Shown here: positions 8,584 through 16,996 of the stretch, one piece after another
How the letters are laid out: every line of letters starts with the position of its first letter
Position numbering within the stretch: position 1 is the stretch's first letter
From: a virus
Reading direction: 5' to 3' (one strand)
DNA length: 46,928 bases
IMG/VR virus record: IMGVR_UViG_3300033064_007809
Location: 1-46,928 of that record
Position numbers and translations under genes: made by a program
Notes under the pieces: model-generated
What the model was told of the DNA's origin: nothing
The model's input: the letters and a program-made list of their open reading frames with translations, nothing else
Database searches by the model: none

Positions 8584-11500
8584 ATGCTAGATAAGATTAC
8601 GTTCCAAAACGGAACAATTGTAACTAAAGAATATCTCATTGAAGTGCAAAAAGGCTCGAGCTTTTCTGCACCAACATCGCGCGATAATTATTACGCCGAA
8701 CCCACCTCTGGTGAACACGCGGGATGGGATATTGGCCAACGGGACAGCATAAAAGACTGGGAGATTGCAGATCCTCGCGAGGACAACGAAACAAGCGTGG
8801 GCCGACTTGCCCATGATGGTATTGTATTAGGGTCATATAATCCGACTACGCTAGCAAAGGTATGGGGTCCTCCGACATTAATAGCGGTCACAAGTGGGGG
8901 CTACGGAGTATGGGTGGAGGCCGGTAGTATTGTTGGATCGGAAGGAGAACCCATCACCTGGGGAATTCAGTTTGTCCAACTTCTAAGCAATATTGAAACA
9001 AACTATTTATATGTGGATGAGGAAGGAGCTAAAGTCTCCATCGAGGCCGATGAACCGGTAGAAATTTCAATCGGGTCATCTCTGCCCTCAGTGGCTCAGC
9101 CTCATGTTCCGCTGGCTAAACTCACCCTGGCTGCAAATGGTACAACTTTAGCCACCAATGAAGACGGGGATGTTGTCGGAGCAGGTTATGTCGATCTTAG
9201 ACCCGGGGTCTATATTGGCAATTTAAATACCTACCCACGAACACTAAGAAACACCGACATCATCGGAGACTCTGTTATTGCCAAAAGCTGGCAGAGAGTA
9301 ATCGCCGATACCTCCAACGGTTCGATGATCGTCTCGTTACCGGCCGATCCCACAGACTCCGATCGCATTGCCGTTGTAGATATTTCTGGTACTTTTGATA
9401 GGTTTCCAATTGTCATCCGCCCAGGAGCAAATACAAAAATTAACAATTCGATTGATGATTGGATTATTAACATTAAGGACGCTCACATTGAATTGTTCTA
9501 TCACGCGGCCACCTCTGAGTGGAAGTTTGAAGAGACCCCAGGCGGGGATTGTTCGCCCATTCTGGGAGCGTTTCTTTCATGTGGTGGGCGGGAGTTCATC
9601 GGGCAAAGGCTGGCTATTGAGTGCCCCGATGGCCAAACAATCCCTACCATTTTTCCGAACCCTCCCGAAGGAGTTTATCGCTACGAACCTTCTTCACAAA
9701 AATGTTATAAAGAATTTTATCAGTCGGTGGCAGTATATGCCGATGGTCAAGGCGGACTTATTAGGGTCCAAGATGCCCCACGTTGTGATCGTGATGGCAT
9801 TACCACTACAGACTCTTTGGTTCGTAATATCATCCACGTTGATCCGTCAATTGGCGATGACTCCATCTCCAACTCAGGGTTTGTAGAAGATAAGCCTTTT
9901 AGGTCTATTGAGAGGGCCATTATCCAGGCCGTTAGAGAGAGCCGTAGGTCGGGTCAGTATAATGATCGTTACGATAAGGTTGTTGTTCAACTTGCGCCTG
10001 GAGATTATTATGCGGATAATACTCCTGGTGCAGGAAGCATTCCTGGGTTGACTTCCTCGACGGGGCTTGTTCAACGTATTGAGACGGGATTTACAATTGA
10101 GACAGTAACTAAGATAGACAGGGCCACCATAATCCAGGTTAACGCTCTCAACCCCAGCTTCACTGAACCTCCCATTGCCCTTAATTTAGGCCGCATTATA
10201 TATTCCCAAAGTGGCGGTGTTGGAAATATTGCAAGAATTGAAAAAGAGAGCATTGGTTCAGCCATTTGGAACGTTACTCTTGAGTATGTACGTGGGGCTT
10301 TCAGTGTCAACGATGAAATTTACTACGATGGGCTTTCCCTAATCAACCCCTCAGGAGGCGGATTGGTCGTCCCTAGAGGTATCTCAATTAACGGAGTTGA
10401 TCTTCGTAAGGTGAGAATAAGGCCGATGTATGTGCCTACTCTCAACCCCGTAGAAGAAGAACCACAACGCGAACGAACTGCTATTTTCAAAGTTACCGGG
10501 GGTACGTATGTAAGTTTGCTTACATTTACCGACAACCCACAAATTCACAGAAGCCATAATACTGTAACGGCTATTACTTTTGCTTCTGAGGCTGAGATCA
10601 ATGGCGGCGCTGGGGAAACCTCTTATTACTCCAAACTCAATAGCCTTTTTGGTCAGTATGATGGCTGGGGGGCGCAAGGCTTAGAGCCAATAAGCGCAGA
10701 GACGACCATCGTTGCGCCCATCGCAGACTCTAAAGACCTCAGACAAACAGACTCTGAAGAAAACCAGACCGGTTTACCACTTCCCGATTCCCGCCCCGAC
10801 GCCCCAATTGCATATCCCGGCGCAACAAGAATTAAAAGATTGGGTTCACAAGACCAGAGAGTATTTGATCTGCCTGACATCAACTCAACTCGCTCTTCTT
10901 CCCCTTACATTTTTAATTGCTCTGTAAGATCGATTTTTGGCATGAATGGCCTATGGGCCGATGGTGCGCTTGTGAGCGGCTTTAAATCCATGGTAACCGC
11001 TAACTTTACCCAGGTTAGTCTTCAAACCGACCCTACTTGCTTTAATGCACAGGCCTATTACCTTGATCCTCCGACCAATAAGGTCGACGGCGTAGGCAAA
11101 CAGTATCGCGTATCGGCCAACGACACATTTAAATACAGACACTTTGGAATGAGAGGCAGCAACGACGCCGCAGTCCAAATTGTTTCTGTGTTCGTGATTG
11201 GAAACGCCGACCATTTCGTATGCGATTCAGGCAGCGACCTCTCCATCACCAACTCCTGCTCTGACTTTGGAGATATTTCGCTTCGCTCAATTGGCTACAA
11301 GACGAGGGCCTTCAGCCAAGACGAAGGAATTCCTTCAACCAATTTTGGAGGCACAAAGTTACTTGAAATTATTCCTCCATTACCACTAACATATTCTGAA
11401 CTGCCCAATGGAGGAGCACCGACACTCGTAGACACAGAAATTAACAGTTCTTTGGTATTAGATTATGACTTGACCAAAGACTGGTATGTAGGTAACACCA

Positions 11501-13836
11501 ACGGTCAAGTTGCCCCCACAAAAATTAGAATCTATTTCAGAAGTACAAATACTGGGTCTCCATTCACTGAGATAACCAACGTCCCAACAGCAACTTCAAT
11601 GGGATTTAGTCAGTTTTCTTACACGCGTAAAAAATCCGATGGGTTTTATGAACTCGTTGGTGGTAGCAGACAAAATAGAAAGCAAATTAGAATTAAAGGA
11701 TTTGATGAGGTTGGCAATTCTATTATCTATGCCGGTGACATTGCCCTCATCGCCTCGCCCTCATCATCTCCGGGATTTGAGTACTTAGATGATAGATCAA
11801 AGATATTTGTCTGGGATGATCTAGCAAGTTGCTGGTTTGTAAATGTAACTACAAGTAGCATTGTTGAGGAGGCTATTGACCAAGACGGAGACGGATTCCT
11901 TCTCAAGAGAATCAATTATGCCTTTAGGTATAAGATTATTTCTAGTCCGGTGGGCTCAGCTGCATTCTACAGCACACTAGACTTCATGTTCGATAGATCG
12001 GCTCTTACTCTCGTAAGAGGCATCGATCGCAGAAAAAATGAAAATAGAATTTACAAGGTGGTTCTTGACGGATTCATGAGAGAGCAAGGGCTAAGAAGGC
12101 CTCAGAACTTCTACGTTCTTGAGAAGCAGTCTAGTGTGAGTGGCTATCCATTTAACGGATCGACCACCCTCCTCGACGACCCCCTCACCCTTTCACAAGT
12201 AAGAACCTACGAAGAAGTATTTCCAAAGTCTAATATTACCTCCAAGGAATATGGCAGATACATAGCCTATCTCACTCTGGCCTCCCAGGCCCGCAAAGTT
12301 GCCACAGGGGACCTATATCCAGAAGGCAATGCCGACGAACCCGAACAGACCACAGATCCTTTGGACTCTATTACAAGAGAATCTCTTGTTCAGATGTTGC
12401 AAAGGCCCGGGGTTTACTTCAACAAACCAATCGAACCTAGCGTAGACCCAATCGGCATAAAGGTACGCTCCACTTCCGCAACGCCGGGCATCTTGGTCGG
12501 TTTACGTAGACCGTCTGTTATTAGAGCATCAGGCCACACGTGGGAATGGACAGGGTACCTCAACTATGACACCGCCTTCCCCACCTTCCAAGGCGAGCCC
12601 CTTGACCAAGATTTTGCTCTTGGGAAGATTATTGTTGAAAACAGAGGGGGTAAAGTTTATGCCACAGGCATGAATGAAGAAGGTAGTTTCTATATTGGGA
12701 CGACTGTCTTCGATCTCCGCACCGGGGAGCAATTTGCCATTCCACTCGAGGCAGACAATGAACCTGGCTCAGTCACCAACCAGGTCTTCAATAGCGTGGT
12801 TATTAGGTCGTTGTTGGCCATGGATGATGGTTCTTCGCTATTTTTTGGTAACGACAGCGCCATCTATTTCGATCCCACTACAACCTTCAATACAACAACC
12901 GGACCAATTACAGCGTCCCAAACGCCCCTCCCTGAAGTATATGCCACCACCTCCAAGGCTGGACTTGTCCAGTTGGCTGATGATAGTGTGGTTCGTGGAG
13001 CGTTAGGAGCCGGTGGAAAAGGTGTTGCGGATAAAACTGCTGTAACGGCAGCGTCTTTAGCAAAGGAGCTTAATATCCGCATTGATAATGTTATTTCGCA
13101 AGGCAATGGTATAAGCGTTGCTCAGAATCTAGTCGAACTTCCTGGCGGCGATCCTACAGATGCCAGCGATGATATACTTAGTTATGCGGTTTCCGCAGGT
13201 TTGCCAGGAAGCGCAGACGATGTAGCTTTTAATGGTTTACGTTTAGGCACTGTTACTGGGCACTACGTAAATAGCATTACTAATGCCGTCAGTCCTACAA
13301 GTAGCAGTGCTGTTCGCCAAACCAAATTAGTCACCGAGCAGTCTCTTTTCACCTCTGGTTGGATCGGCGAGGGTCAGATTGCTAATGGCGCCGTTACTTT
13401 TGTCAAATTAAATAGCGGTTCTTATAGAACTTCGACTGAAGGCATTAGGATGAACGCCGCTTCTGATACTGAACTCGTAACCGAAAAAGCGGTTGTTGAT
13501 TATATGAAGGCGCGGCCTCTTGTCTTTTCCGTAACGAATAATGATTTAAATGATTCTCAATTAGATAGTTACGTTAATAGTATAGTCAACTCCTCTAATT
13601 ATCCTACCGGCCAAAAGTTAACGATCAGAGTAAGGAGCATTTCAACAAGTCATAGTCATGTAGCCCCCAACTTAAGCTTAACTACAGGATATACAATTGC
13701 AGGCATATATCAACCGGTTCTCAAGGGCTCTGTTGTTAATGGGTGGTCTGCTGGTTCAGGATCGTTCTCTCTTTCCATGTCCAGTGGGGGAACTATTAAC
13801 TACATTAATGTCGGCTCGTCTTTTGTAAGAAGCTAA
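8584..13836 (+). CDS. Long tail fibre / receptor-binding protein (1750 aa)
   Basis: One open frame of 1750 residues. Near residues 415-480 a segment IIHVDPSIGDDSIS followed by KPFRSIERAIIQA is the start of a parallel beta-helix repeat as seen in many cyanophage fibres. Near residues 1450-1500 the sequence ATTSKAGLVQLAD and later KTAVTAASLAKE matches the fibre repeat preceding the tip in many tailed phages. The C-terminal 130 residues (from about 13450) are Ser/Asn/Thr-rich and more AT-rich than the rest, ending in a Gly/Ser tip with a SHSH motif that may bind metal. No intramolecular chaperone domain is recognised. Role: host recognition. The tip looks like an exchanged module shared with the AT-rich genes that follow. 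Confidence 0.8.
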   Translation: MLDKITFQNGTIVTKEYLIEVQKGSSFSAPTSRDNYYAEPTSGEHAGWDIGQRDSIKDWEIADPREDNETSVGRLAHDGIVLGSYNPTTLAKVWGPPTLIAVTSGGYGVWVEAGSIVGSEGEPITWGIQFVQLLSNIETNYLYVDEEGAKVSIEADEPVEISIGSSLPSVAQPHVPLAKLTLAANGTTLATNEDGDVVGAGYVDLRPGVYIGNLNTYPRTLRNTDIIGDSVIAKSWQRVIADTSNGSMIVSLPADPTDSDRIAVVDISGTFDRFPIVIRPGANTKINNSIDDWIINIKDAHIELFYHAATSEWKFEETPGGDCSPILGAFLSCGGREFIGQRLAIECPDGQTIPTIFPNPPEGVYRYEPSSQKCYKEFYQSVAVYADGQGGLIRVQDAPRCDRDGITTTDSLVRNIIHVDPSIGDDSISNSGFVEDKPFRSIERAIIQAVRESRRSGQYNDRYDKVVVQLAPGDYYADNTPGAGSIPGLTSSTGLVQRIETGFTIETVTKIDRATIIQVNALNPSFTEPPIALNLGRIIYSQSGGVGNIARIEKESIGSAIWNVTLEYVRGAFSVNDEIYYDGLSLINPSGGGLVVPRGISINGVDLRKVRIRPMYVPTLNPVEEEPQRERTAIFKVTGGTYVSLLTFTDNPQIHRSHNTVTAITFASEAEINGGAGETSYYSKLNSLFGQYDGWGAQGLEPISAETTIVAPIADSKDLRQTDSEENQTGLPLPDSRPDAPIAYPGATRIKRLGSQDQRVFDLPDINSTRSSSPYIFNCSVRSIFGMNGLWADGALVSGFKSMVTANFTQVSLQTDPTCFNAQAYYLDPPTNKVDGVGKQYRVSANDTFKYRHFGMRGSNDAAVQIVSVFVIGNADHFVCDSGSDLSITNSCSDFGDISLRSIGYKTRAFSQDEGIPSTNFGGTKLLEIIPPLPLTYSELPNGGAPTLVDTEINSSLVLDYDLTKDWYVGNTNGQVAPTKIRIYFRSTNTGSPFTEITNVPTATSMGFSQFSYTRKKSDGFYELVGGSRQNRKQIRIKGFDEVGNSIIYAGDIALIASPSSSPGFEYLDDRSKIFVWDDLASCWFVNVTTSSIVEEAIDQDGDGFLLKRINYAFRYKIISSPVGSAAFYSTLDFMFDRSALTLVRGIDRRKNENRIYKVVLDGFMREQGLRRPQNFYVLEKQSSVSGYPFNGSTTLLDDPLTLSQVRTYEEVFPKSNITSKEYGRYIAYLTLASQARKVATGDLYPEGNADEPEQTTDPLDSITRESLVQMLQRPGVYFNKPIEPSVDPIGIKVRSTSATPGILVGLRRPSVIRASGHTWEWTGYLNYDTAFPTFQGEPLDQDFALGKIIVENRGGKVYATGMNEEGSFYIGTTVFDLRTGEQFAIPLEADNEPGSVTNQVFNSVVIRSLLAMDDGSSLFFGNDSAIYFDPTTTFNTTTGPITASQTPLPEVYATTSKAGLVQLADDSVVRGALGAGGKGVADKTAVTAASLAKELNIRIDNVISQGNGISVAQNLVELPGGDPTDASDDILSYAVSAGLPGSADDVAFNGLRLGTVTGHYVNSITNAVSPTSSSAVRQTKLVTEQSLFTSGWIGEGQIANGAVTFVKLNSGSYRTSTEGIRMNAASDTELVTEKAVVDYMKARPLVFSVTNNDLNDSQLDSYVNSIVNSSNYPTGQKLTIRVRSISTSHSHVAPNLSLTTGYTIAGIYQPVLKGSVVNGWSAGSGSFSLSMSSGGTINYINVGSSFVRS

Positions 13837-13837
13837 T

Positions 13838-14383
13838 ATGCAATGTCCAGATCTTAAAATTATTGATAATTACGTTAATAACGTAAATGAAATACTCTTC
13901 GAGGTAAAAAAACCAGAAATAGATAAATTATTTGCCTCTAGAGCCGTTGATGCCGTGGGTACTGGATTTAGAACTCTTGATGGAAAAAACTCCACAATGT
14001 ATACTTTATTTGGTTTTGAGATGCCTAATTATTTAAAAAAAATTTGCATTGAAACAGTAGATTTTAAAATTTTTCCTGAACCTTATGTATGTATTAATAA
14101 ATATCCCCCGGGGTCTTGGTTAGGAAAACATAAAGATGGCCCCGGCGCTTATTGGAAGTTTCAATTAATTTTTTTGCAGTCGACAAAAAGCCATTTTACT
14201 TGGTATGATATAGAAGATAATCCTTACCTTGTAGAAGAAATTCCGGGTAGATGCGTAAACTTACCATTACATGTGGTTCATGAGAGTACAATTTTAGAAC
14301 AACATGAAGATACTAAGTATAGTATGGTATTTACTTGGGGGGGAAAAGTGGATTCTTCACATCAATCTTGGCTAAAATACTAA
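13838..14383 (+). CDS. 2-oxoglutarate/Fe(II)-dependent oxygenase-like protein
   Basis: The 181-residue protein has the core of the Fe(II)/2OG dioxygenase fold: H98-x-D100 (GKHKDG) and a distal H148 (VVHEST), with a basic residue K160 twelve residues further on that could hold 2-oxoglutarate (TKYSMVFTW). Fold and spacing resemble prolyl-hydroxylase or aspartyl-hydroxylase type enzymes. It starts one base after the fibre stop codon and is strongly AT-rich, so it probably travelled with the fibre tip. Such oxygenases are common next to fibre genes in cyanophages, where the substrate is generally not known; hydroxylation of the fibre, or of host surface molecules, are options. Confidence 0.65.
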   Translation: MQCPDLKIIDNYVNNVNEILFEVKKPEIDKLFASRAVDAVGTGFRTLDGKNSTMYTLFGFEMPNYLKKICIETVDFKIFPEPYVCINKYPPGSWLGKHKDGPGAYWKFQLIFLQSTKSHFTWYDIEDNPYLVEEIPGRCVNLPLHVVHESTILEQHEDTKYSMVFTWGGKVDSSHQSWLKY

Positions 14384-14392
14384 TTTTTTATT

Positions 14393-14905
14393 ATGAAAAA
14401 AGATCTTGTTTTAATTTTTAACGCAAAAACAGGCGTATTTATTGGTACAGTAGAAAATGCATCAAACTTTGATCCATTAACTTTAAGTGATAAAGTAAAA
14501 TATAAAGAAATTTCTCTTGCAGAAGATGAATATTGGTTTGGAGATTTTGACGATGGTAGGGTCTACAAAGTTACAGAAAAAGCATTTATTACACAAATGT
14601 CTTTACGCGATAAAGCAATTTCCACAATTATACAAAAGTATAATATTTTTTCCCAGCTTTCAATCATTCGCGATCAACTAAAGCAAATTTCTGGAGAAAA
14701 TTTAACAGAGAAATTTAACCAAATGGATACTTTTATTAGCGAAACTTTAAATCTTTATCAGTTAGAAAAAGAAGCTTTTGCCTCCAATCCAGACGCATAT
14801 ATCTGGGACTCAGATGAAACATTTTTTAATGATTATACATCAAGACTAGAGGGTATGCTTGAAATACTACCTAATAAAATAGCCGAAATTTCTCCATTAA
14901 GTTAG
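14393..14905 (+). CDS. Hypothetical protein, possible tail-fibre assembly factor
   Basis: A 170-residue AT-rich gene starting 9 bases after the oxygenase. The N-terminal half is strand-rich (VLIFNAKTGVFIGTVENA), with an acidic segment EDEYWFGDFDDGRVY; the C-terminal half looks helical and may form a coiled coil (residues 75-165). Gene position straight after the fibre and oxygenase, and the strand-then-helix layout, resemble tail-fibre chaperones, but there is no sequence motif to prove it. Function unknown. Confidence 0.5.
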   Translation: MKKDLVLIFNAKTGVFIGTVENASNFDPLTLSDKVKYKEISLAEDEYWFGDFDDGRVYKVTEKAFITQMSLRDKAISTIIQKYNIFSQLSIIRDQLKQISGENLTEKFNQMDTFISETLNLYQLEKEAFASNPDAYIWDSDETFFNDYTSRLEGMLEILPNKIAEISPLS

Positions 14906-14906
14906 G

Positions 14907-15221
14907 TTGAAATTTTTAAATTCTACATCAAAGTCGGGTAAACGTGCACGAGCGCCTCGGTGGTGGGGGCATTTTGCCGAAGCGCTGCCAAAAATCTATG
15001 TGCCCTTCCTCGAACCACGCACCTGGACCCCAGCTCTTGCCCAGAAATGGATAGAGGCCATTCCATCCAAGTGCCCGTTTGAGAGGCAGGTTTGGTGGGG
15101 AGAGCGCCTAGTGCTTTACATTCCGCCGCTTTGCCCACTCAACCCGCTGTCCGCCCAACTCTACTCCATACGCCTGAAAGCCCAAACCTACCTCGCCGAC
15201 CTAGACCAGTTTAAAGACTGA
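14907..15221 (+). CDS. Mo-dependent nitrogenase C-terminal-domain-like protein (Mo-nitro_C)
   Basis: A 104-residue protein from a TTG codon; no earlier ATG exists in frame. Residues about 50-97 match the pattern I know from the cyanobacterial Mo-nitro_C family (PF06967): IPSKCPFERQ, then LYIPPLCPLNPLSAQL and IRLKAQTYLADL. Bacterial members of this family are found almost only in cyanobacteria, some fused to other domains; their function is unknown and they are not nitrogenase subunits. The call rests on recall of the family pattern. GC content returns to the level of the phage core after the AT-rich patch before it. The stop codon overlaps the end of a GTTTAAAGAC element. A host-derived gene is the simplest explanation. 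Confidence 0.6.
   Translation: MKFLNSTSKSGKRARAPRWWGHFAEALPKIYVPFLEPRTWTPALAQKWIEAIPSKCPFERQVWWGERLVLYIPPLCPLNPLSAQLYSIRLKAQTYLADLDQFKD
15209..15218 (+). promoter_or_regulatory. GTTTAAAGAC element at the end of the Mo-nitro_C-like gene
   Basis: An exact copy of the decamer found before late-type genes. Here it overlaps the last three codons (Phe-Lys-Asp) and is 111 bases from the next start codon, further than in other copies. It could give a second, late transcript of the putative SSB gene. Confidence 0.3.
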
Positions 15222-15229
15222 CATATCAC

Positions 15230-15251
15230 CTGGTCCATACGGCCCAGTTTT
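15230..15251 (+). terminator. Hairpin with T tail (weak terminator), sister of the one at 30923
   Basis: CTGGTCC and GGCCCAG flank the loop ATAC and form a 7-base stem with one T-C mismatch, followed by TTTT. The same core, TGGTCCATACGG, forms the stronger hairpin at 30923. It would end the fibre operon just before the next promoter. Confidence 0.4.
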
Positions 15252-15252
15252 G

Positions 15253-15261
15253 TGGTATAAT
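15253..15261 (+). promoter_or_regulatory. Extended -10 promoter TGGTATAAT
   Basis: TATAAT at 15256-15261 with TG one base before it is a consensus extended -10 box for host sigma-70. No good -35 box is seen at 17 bases. The start codon of the downstream gene is 68 bases further, leaving a leader with a hairpin. Confidence 0.55.
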
Positions 15262-15273
15262 ACTAAGAGAGAC

Positions 15274-15288
15274 GGGAGGATTTCTCCC
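15274..15288 (+). promoter_or_regulatory. Leader hairpin before the putative SSB gene
   Basis: GGGAG, loop GATTT, CTCCC in the 5' leader between the promoter and the start codon. The left arm resembles a ribosome binding site but is 50 bases from the start. A structured leader is compatible with autoregulation as known for T4 gp32, but that is speculation. Confidence 0.3.
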
Positions 15289-15328
15289 CCGCTTCAAAGA
15301 GACACCAATCCCAAGAGAGAGAAACATC

Positions 15329-16267
15329 ATGTCCACTGCTACATTTTCCGTCACGACCATCGACCTGAGCACCAACGCTCCGCAACTTGCCCCGCTCGCC
15401 GGCCGTGAATATACCTCCGAGTACACCTCGTTGCCAAACGCCAACCTTCCCAAAGGTTTGCGTAAAGACCTGGATACAATGTTCCAGTTCCTTGTCGGCG
15501 AAGAACTACCCCTCGATGAAAATACTTTTCTCGTCAAGTCACGAGATGGAGTTTACTTCCGCCTATTTGGCCCCGTCCTCAAGGCCGGAACTGAAGGCGT
15601 TGAAGGAACCTCCGATGGCCAACTCTATGTCCAGTGGGGGCCACGCTACTTGCCAATTAACATTGTCAAAGGCGGTTTCACTAAAACCGACGGGACCGTA
15701 ATCGAGGCCGAATTTGGCTCGTATAACTTCTCCGGTCGGGGTGAAGATCCTGCTCTGCTTGTAAGCGTTGACGTTGAAGATGGCCAACTCGTCCTTCCAG
15801 TTGCCATTCGTTTTACCGACTGGGAGACTCCTGTAGAGCCCAAGGCCCTAAACGCTCTTCTGAAGAAAAAGCCAGAGGATGTGGTTGCCCTTGTTCAGAA
15901 AGTTACACCCAAAGGCTCTGGGGGTGGCGGGAACCGCGTTGAGGCCGATAGCGAAGTCGATTTCAGGGAGTTGGATGTCCAGGTCCCCTATGAGGTGATT
16001 GGCTATTATCCTTGTAAGACCTCCTATGGACTTACGTACCGCATTCTGATCAACGACTATCCTGCTCAGGATCAGGTTGCCGGGGCATGGGCACACAGCT
16101 CCATCCGCCCACTTCTCTCCACCAAGCCGGAGATCACCCGGGAAAAGCCTGCTACTCTGACGTTGCGTAGCAAAGAAGAATTAGATAATAACAAAATCAG
16201 GATCCGCTCCACGTTACTTCTCTCTGCCCAAGAGGCCGGGGAAGAAGATCTCAACTTAGATTTTTAA
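15329..16267 (+). CDS. Putative single-stranded DNA-binding protein
   Basis: A 312-residue protein with no family I recognise directly. The C-terminus is an acidic tail ending in a lone aromatic residue (EEDLNLDF), the hallmark of phage and bacterial ssDNA-binding proteins (T7 gp2.5, E. coli SSB), where the tail docks partner proteins. The body is strand-rich, compatible with OB folds, with a Gly-rich flexible linker (SGGGGN) near residue 200. The gene is a single-gene unit with its own consensus extended -10 promoter, a GAGAGAGAA ribosome binding region and a strong terminator, suggesting high expression. It opens the replication region. Alternative: another abundant early protein with an acidic tail. 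Confidence 0.4.
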   Translation: MSTATFSVTTIDLSTNAPQLAPLAGREYTSEYTSLPNANLPKGLRKDLDTMFQFLVGEELPLDENTFLVKSRDGVYFRLFGPVLKAGTEGVEGTSDGQLYVQWGPRYLPINIVKGGFTKTDGTVIEAEFGSYNFSGRGEDPALLVSVDVEDGQLVLPVAIRFTDWETPVEPKALNALLKKKPEDVVALVQKVTPKGSGGGGNRVEADSEVDFRELDVQVPYEVIGYYPCKTSYGLTYRILINDYPAQDQVAGAWAHSSIRPLLSTKPEITREKPATLTLRSKEELDNNKIRIRSTLLLSAQEAGEEDLNLDF

Positions 16268-16296
16268 GATCTAGACTTCTAGAGTTGTAAAACCAA

Positions 16297-16328
16297 GGCC
16301 TCAGGGGTTTCTCTGAGGCCTGTTTTTT
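16297..16328 (+). terminator. Rho-independent terminator after the putative SSB gene
   Basis: A perfect 8-base stem GGCCTCAG / CTGAGGCC with an 8-base loop, followed by TGTTTTTT. It is the strongest terminator in the window and lies 30 bases after the stop codon. Confidence 0.85.
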
Positions 16329-16332
16329 ACGG

Positions 16333-16342
16333 GTTTAAAGAC
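16333..16342 (+). promoter_or_regulatory. GTTTAAAGAC candidate late promoter
   Basis: An exact decamer copy directly after the terminator and 33 bases before the ATG of the VPEGW-tagged gene at 16376. The placement between a terminator and a start codon makes a transcription role likely. Confidence 0.5.
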
Positions 16343-16375
16343 TCATACTGCGACAAACACTGCCCCATTTTTCTC

Positions 16376-16918
16376 ATGTCCGAAGAGCTACGAGTACCGG
16401 AGGGCTGGCAAATTGCCAACCACGCTGAGCCGGGGGCCGACACCGGCAAACAGTCAAAGAACCTAGAGCTAATTACTCCCGGGCCCCAAGGCCAAGGCGA
16501 GGATGATTATCATTCTCAATATGTCGATCCTGAAGGGCCGTTTGGCGCTGCAAAGGTTGGCGGGGCCGAACAATCCTATGAAACCCAACCACACTCCAAG
16601 GACTATGGCCCCAAAGGCGATCCTTCTTATGACATTGGGCAACTTCACGTAGAGCCGGGGGAGGTCGTTGTAGAGCAAGGTGTTCAACATCGTCGCCAAT
16701 ACTATCTTGTAACAAACCCAGACGAAGAATATTTTTATTCTGTAATCCCTAAGGTTAAAAGTACTGCGGAGGAGTATAGAAGTCCGCATAAACGCACTCG
16801 CTCCGAGGCCCTTGAAGCAGCTTATAAGGTGCTCAACGTTGTACTTCCGGAGTCAATTTCTGATCAAATGCATTACACCTATCCAGAATCGGAGATTATC
16901 AAATCCCCAAGTCGGTAA
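16376..16918 (+). CDS. VPEGW-tagged protein of unknown function (180 aa)
   Basis: Residues 7-11 are V-P-E-G-W, the peptide shared by several proteins of this window. The next 90 residues are rich in Gly, Pro, Glu and Asp and look disordered; the C-terminal 70 residues (YYLVTNPDEEYFYSVIPKV and onward) look folded, with a helix near residues 135-155. No enzymatic motif is seen. It sits alone between the SSB terminator and the phosphoesterase promoter and has its own GTTTAAAGAC element, so it is probably a late gene inserted in an early region. I suggest a virion-packed protein; no function can be given. Confidence 0.6.
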   Translation: MSEELRVPEGWQIANHAEPGADTGKQSKNLELITPGPQGQGEDDYHSQYVDPEGPFGAAKVGGAEQSYETQPHSKDYGPKGDPSYDIGQLHVEPGEVVVEQGVQHRRQYYLVTNPDEEYFYSVIPKVKSTAEEYRSPHKRTRSEALEAAYKVLNVVLPESISDQMHYTYPESEIIKSPSR

Positions 16919-16931
16919 GCAACTTCTACAA

Positions 16932-16960
16932 CTGGCTACGGCTAAAGCCGTAGGAACCAG
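16932..16960. repeat. Palindrome, cyanobacterial REP/MITE-like hairpin
   Basis: CTACGGCT-AA-AGCCGTAG is a perfect 8-base inverted repeat, extended outside by CTGG and CCAG with a three-base bulge. Short palindromes around GGCTAAAGCC occur as dispersed repeats in many cyanobacterial genomes. Only this copy is seen here. It lies between the tagged gene and the phosphoesterase promoter, and may act as a terminator without a T tail. Confidence 0.45.
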
Positions 16961-16964
16961 CTCA

Positions 16965-16973
16965 TGGTAGAAT
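16965..16973 (+). promoter_or_regulatory. Extended -10 promoter TGGTAGAAT
   Basis: TAGAAT preceded by TGG, 24 bases before the GTG start of the phosphoesterase gene. It has the same form as the boxes at 15253, 21381, 28721 and 44990. No clear -35 box. Confidence 0.45.
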
Positions 16974-16996
16974 AAGAATACTTAGCCTTAGCATCT

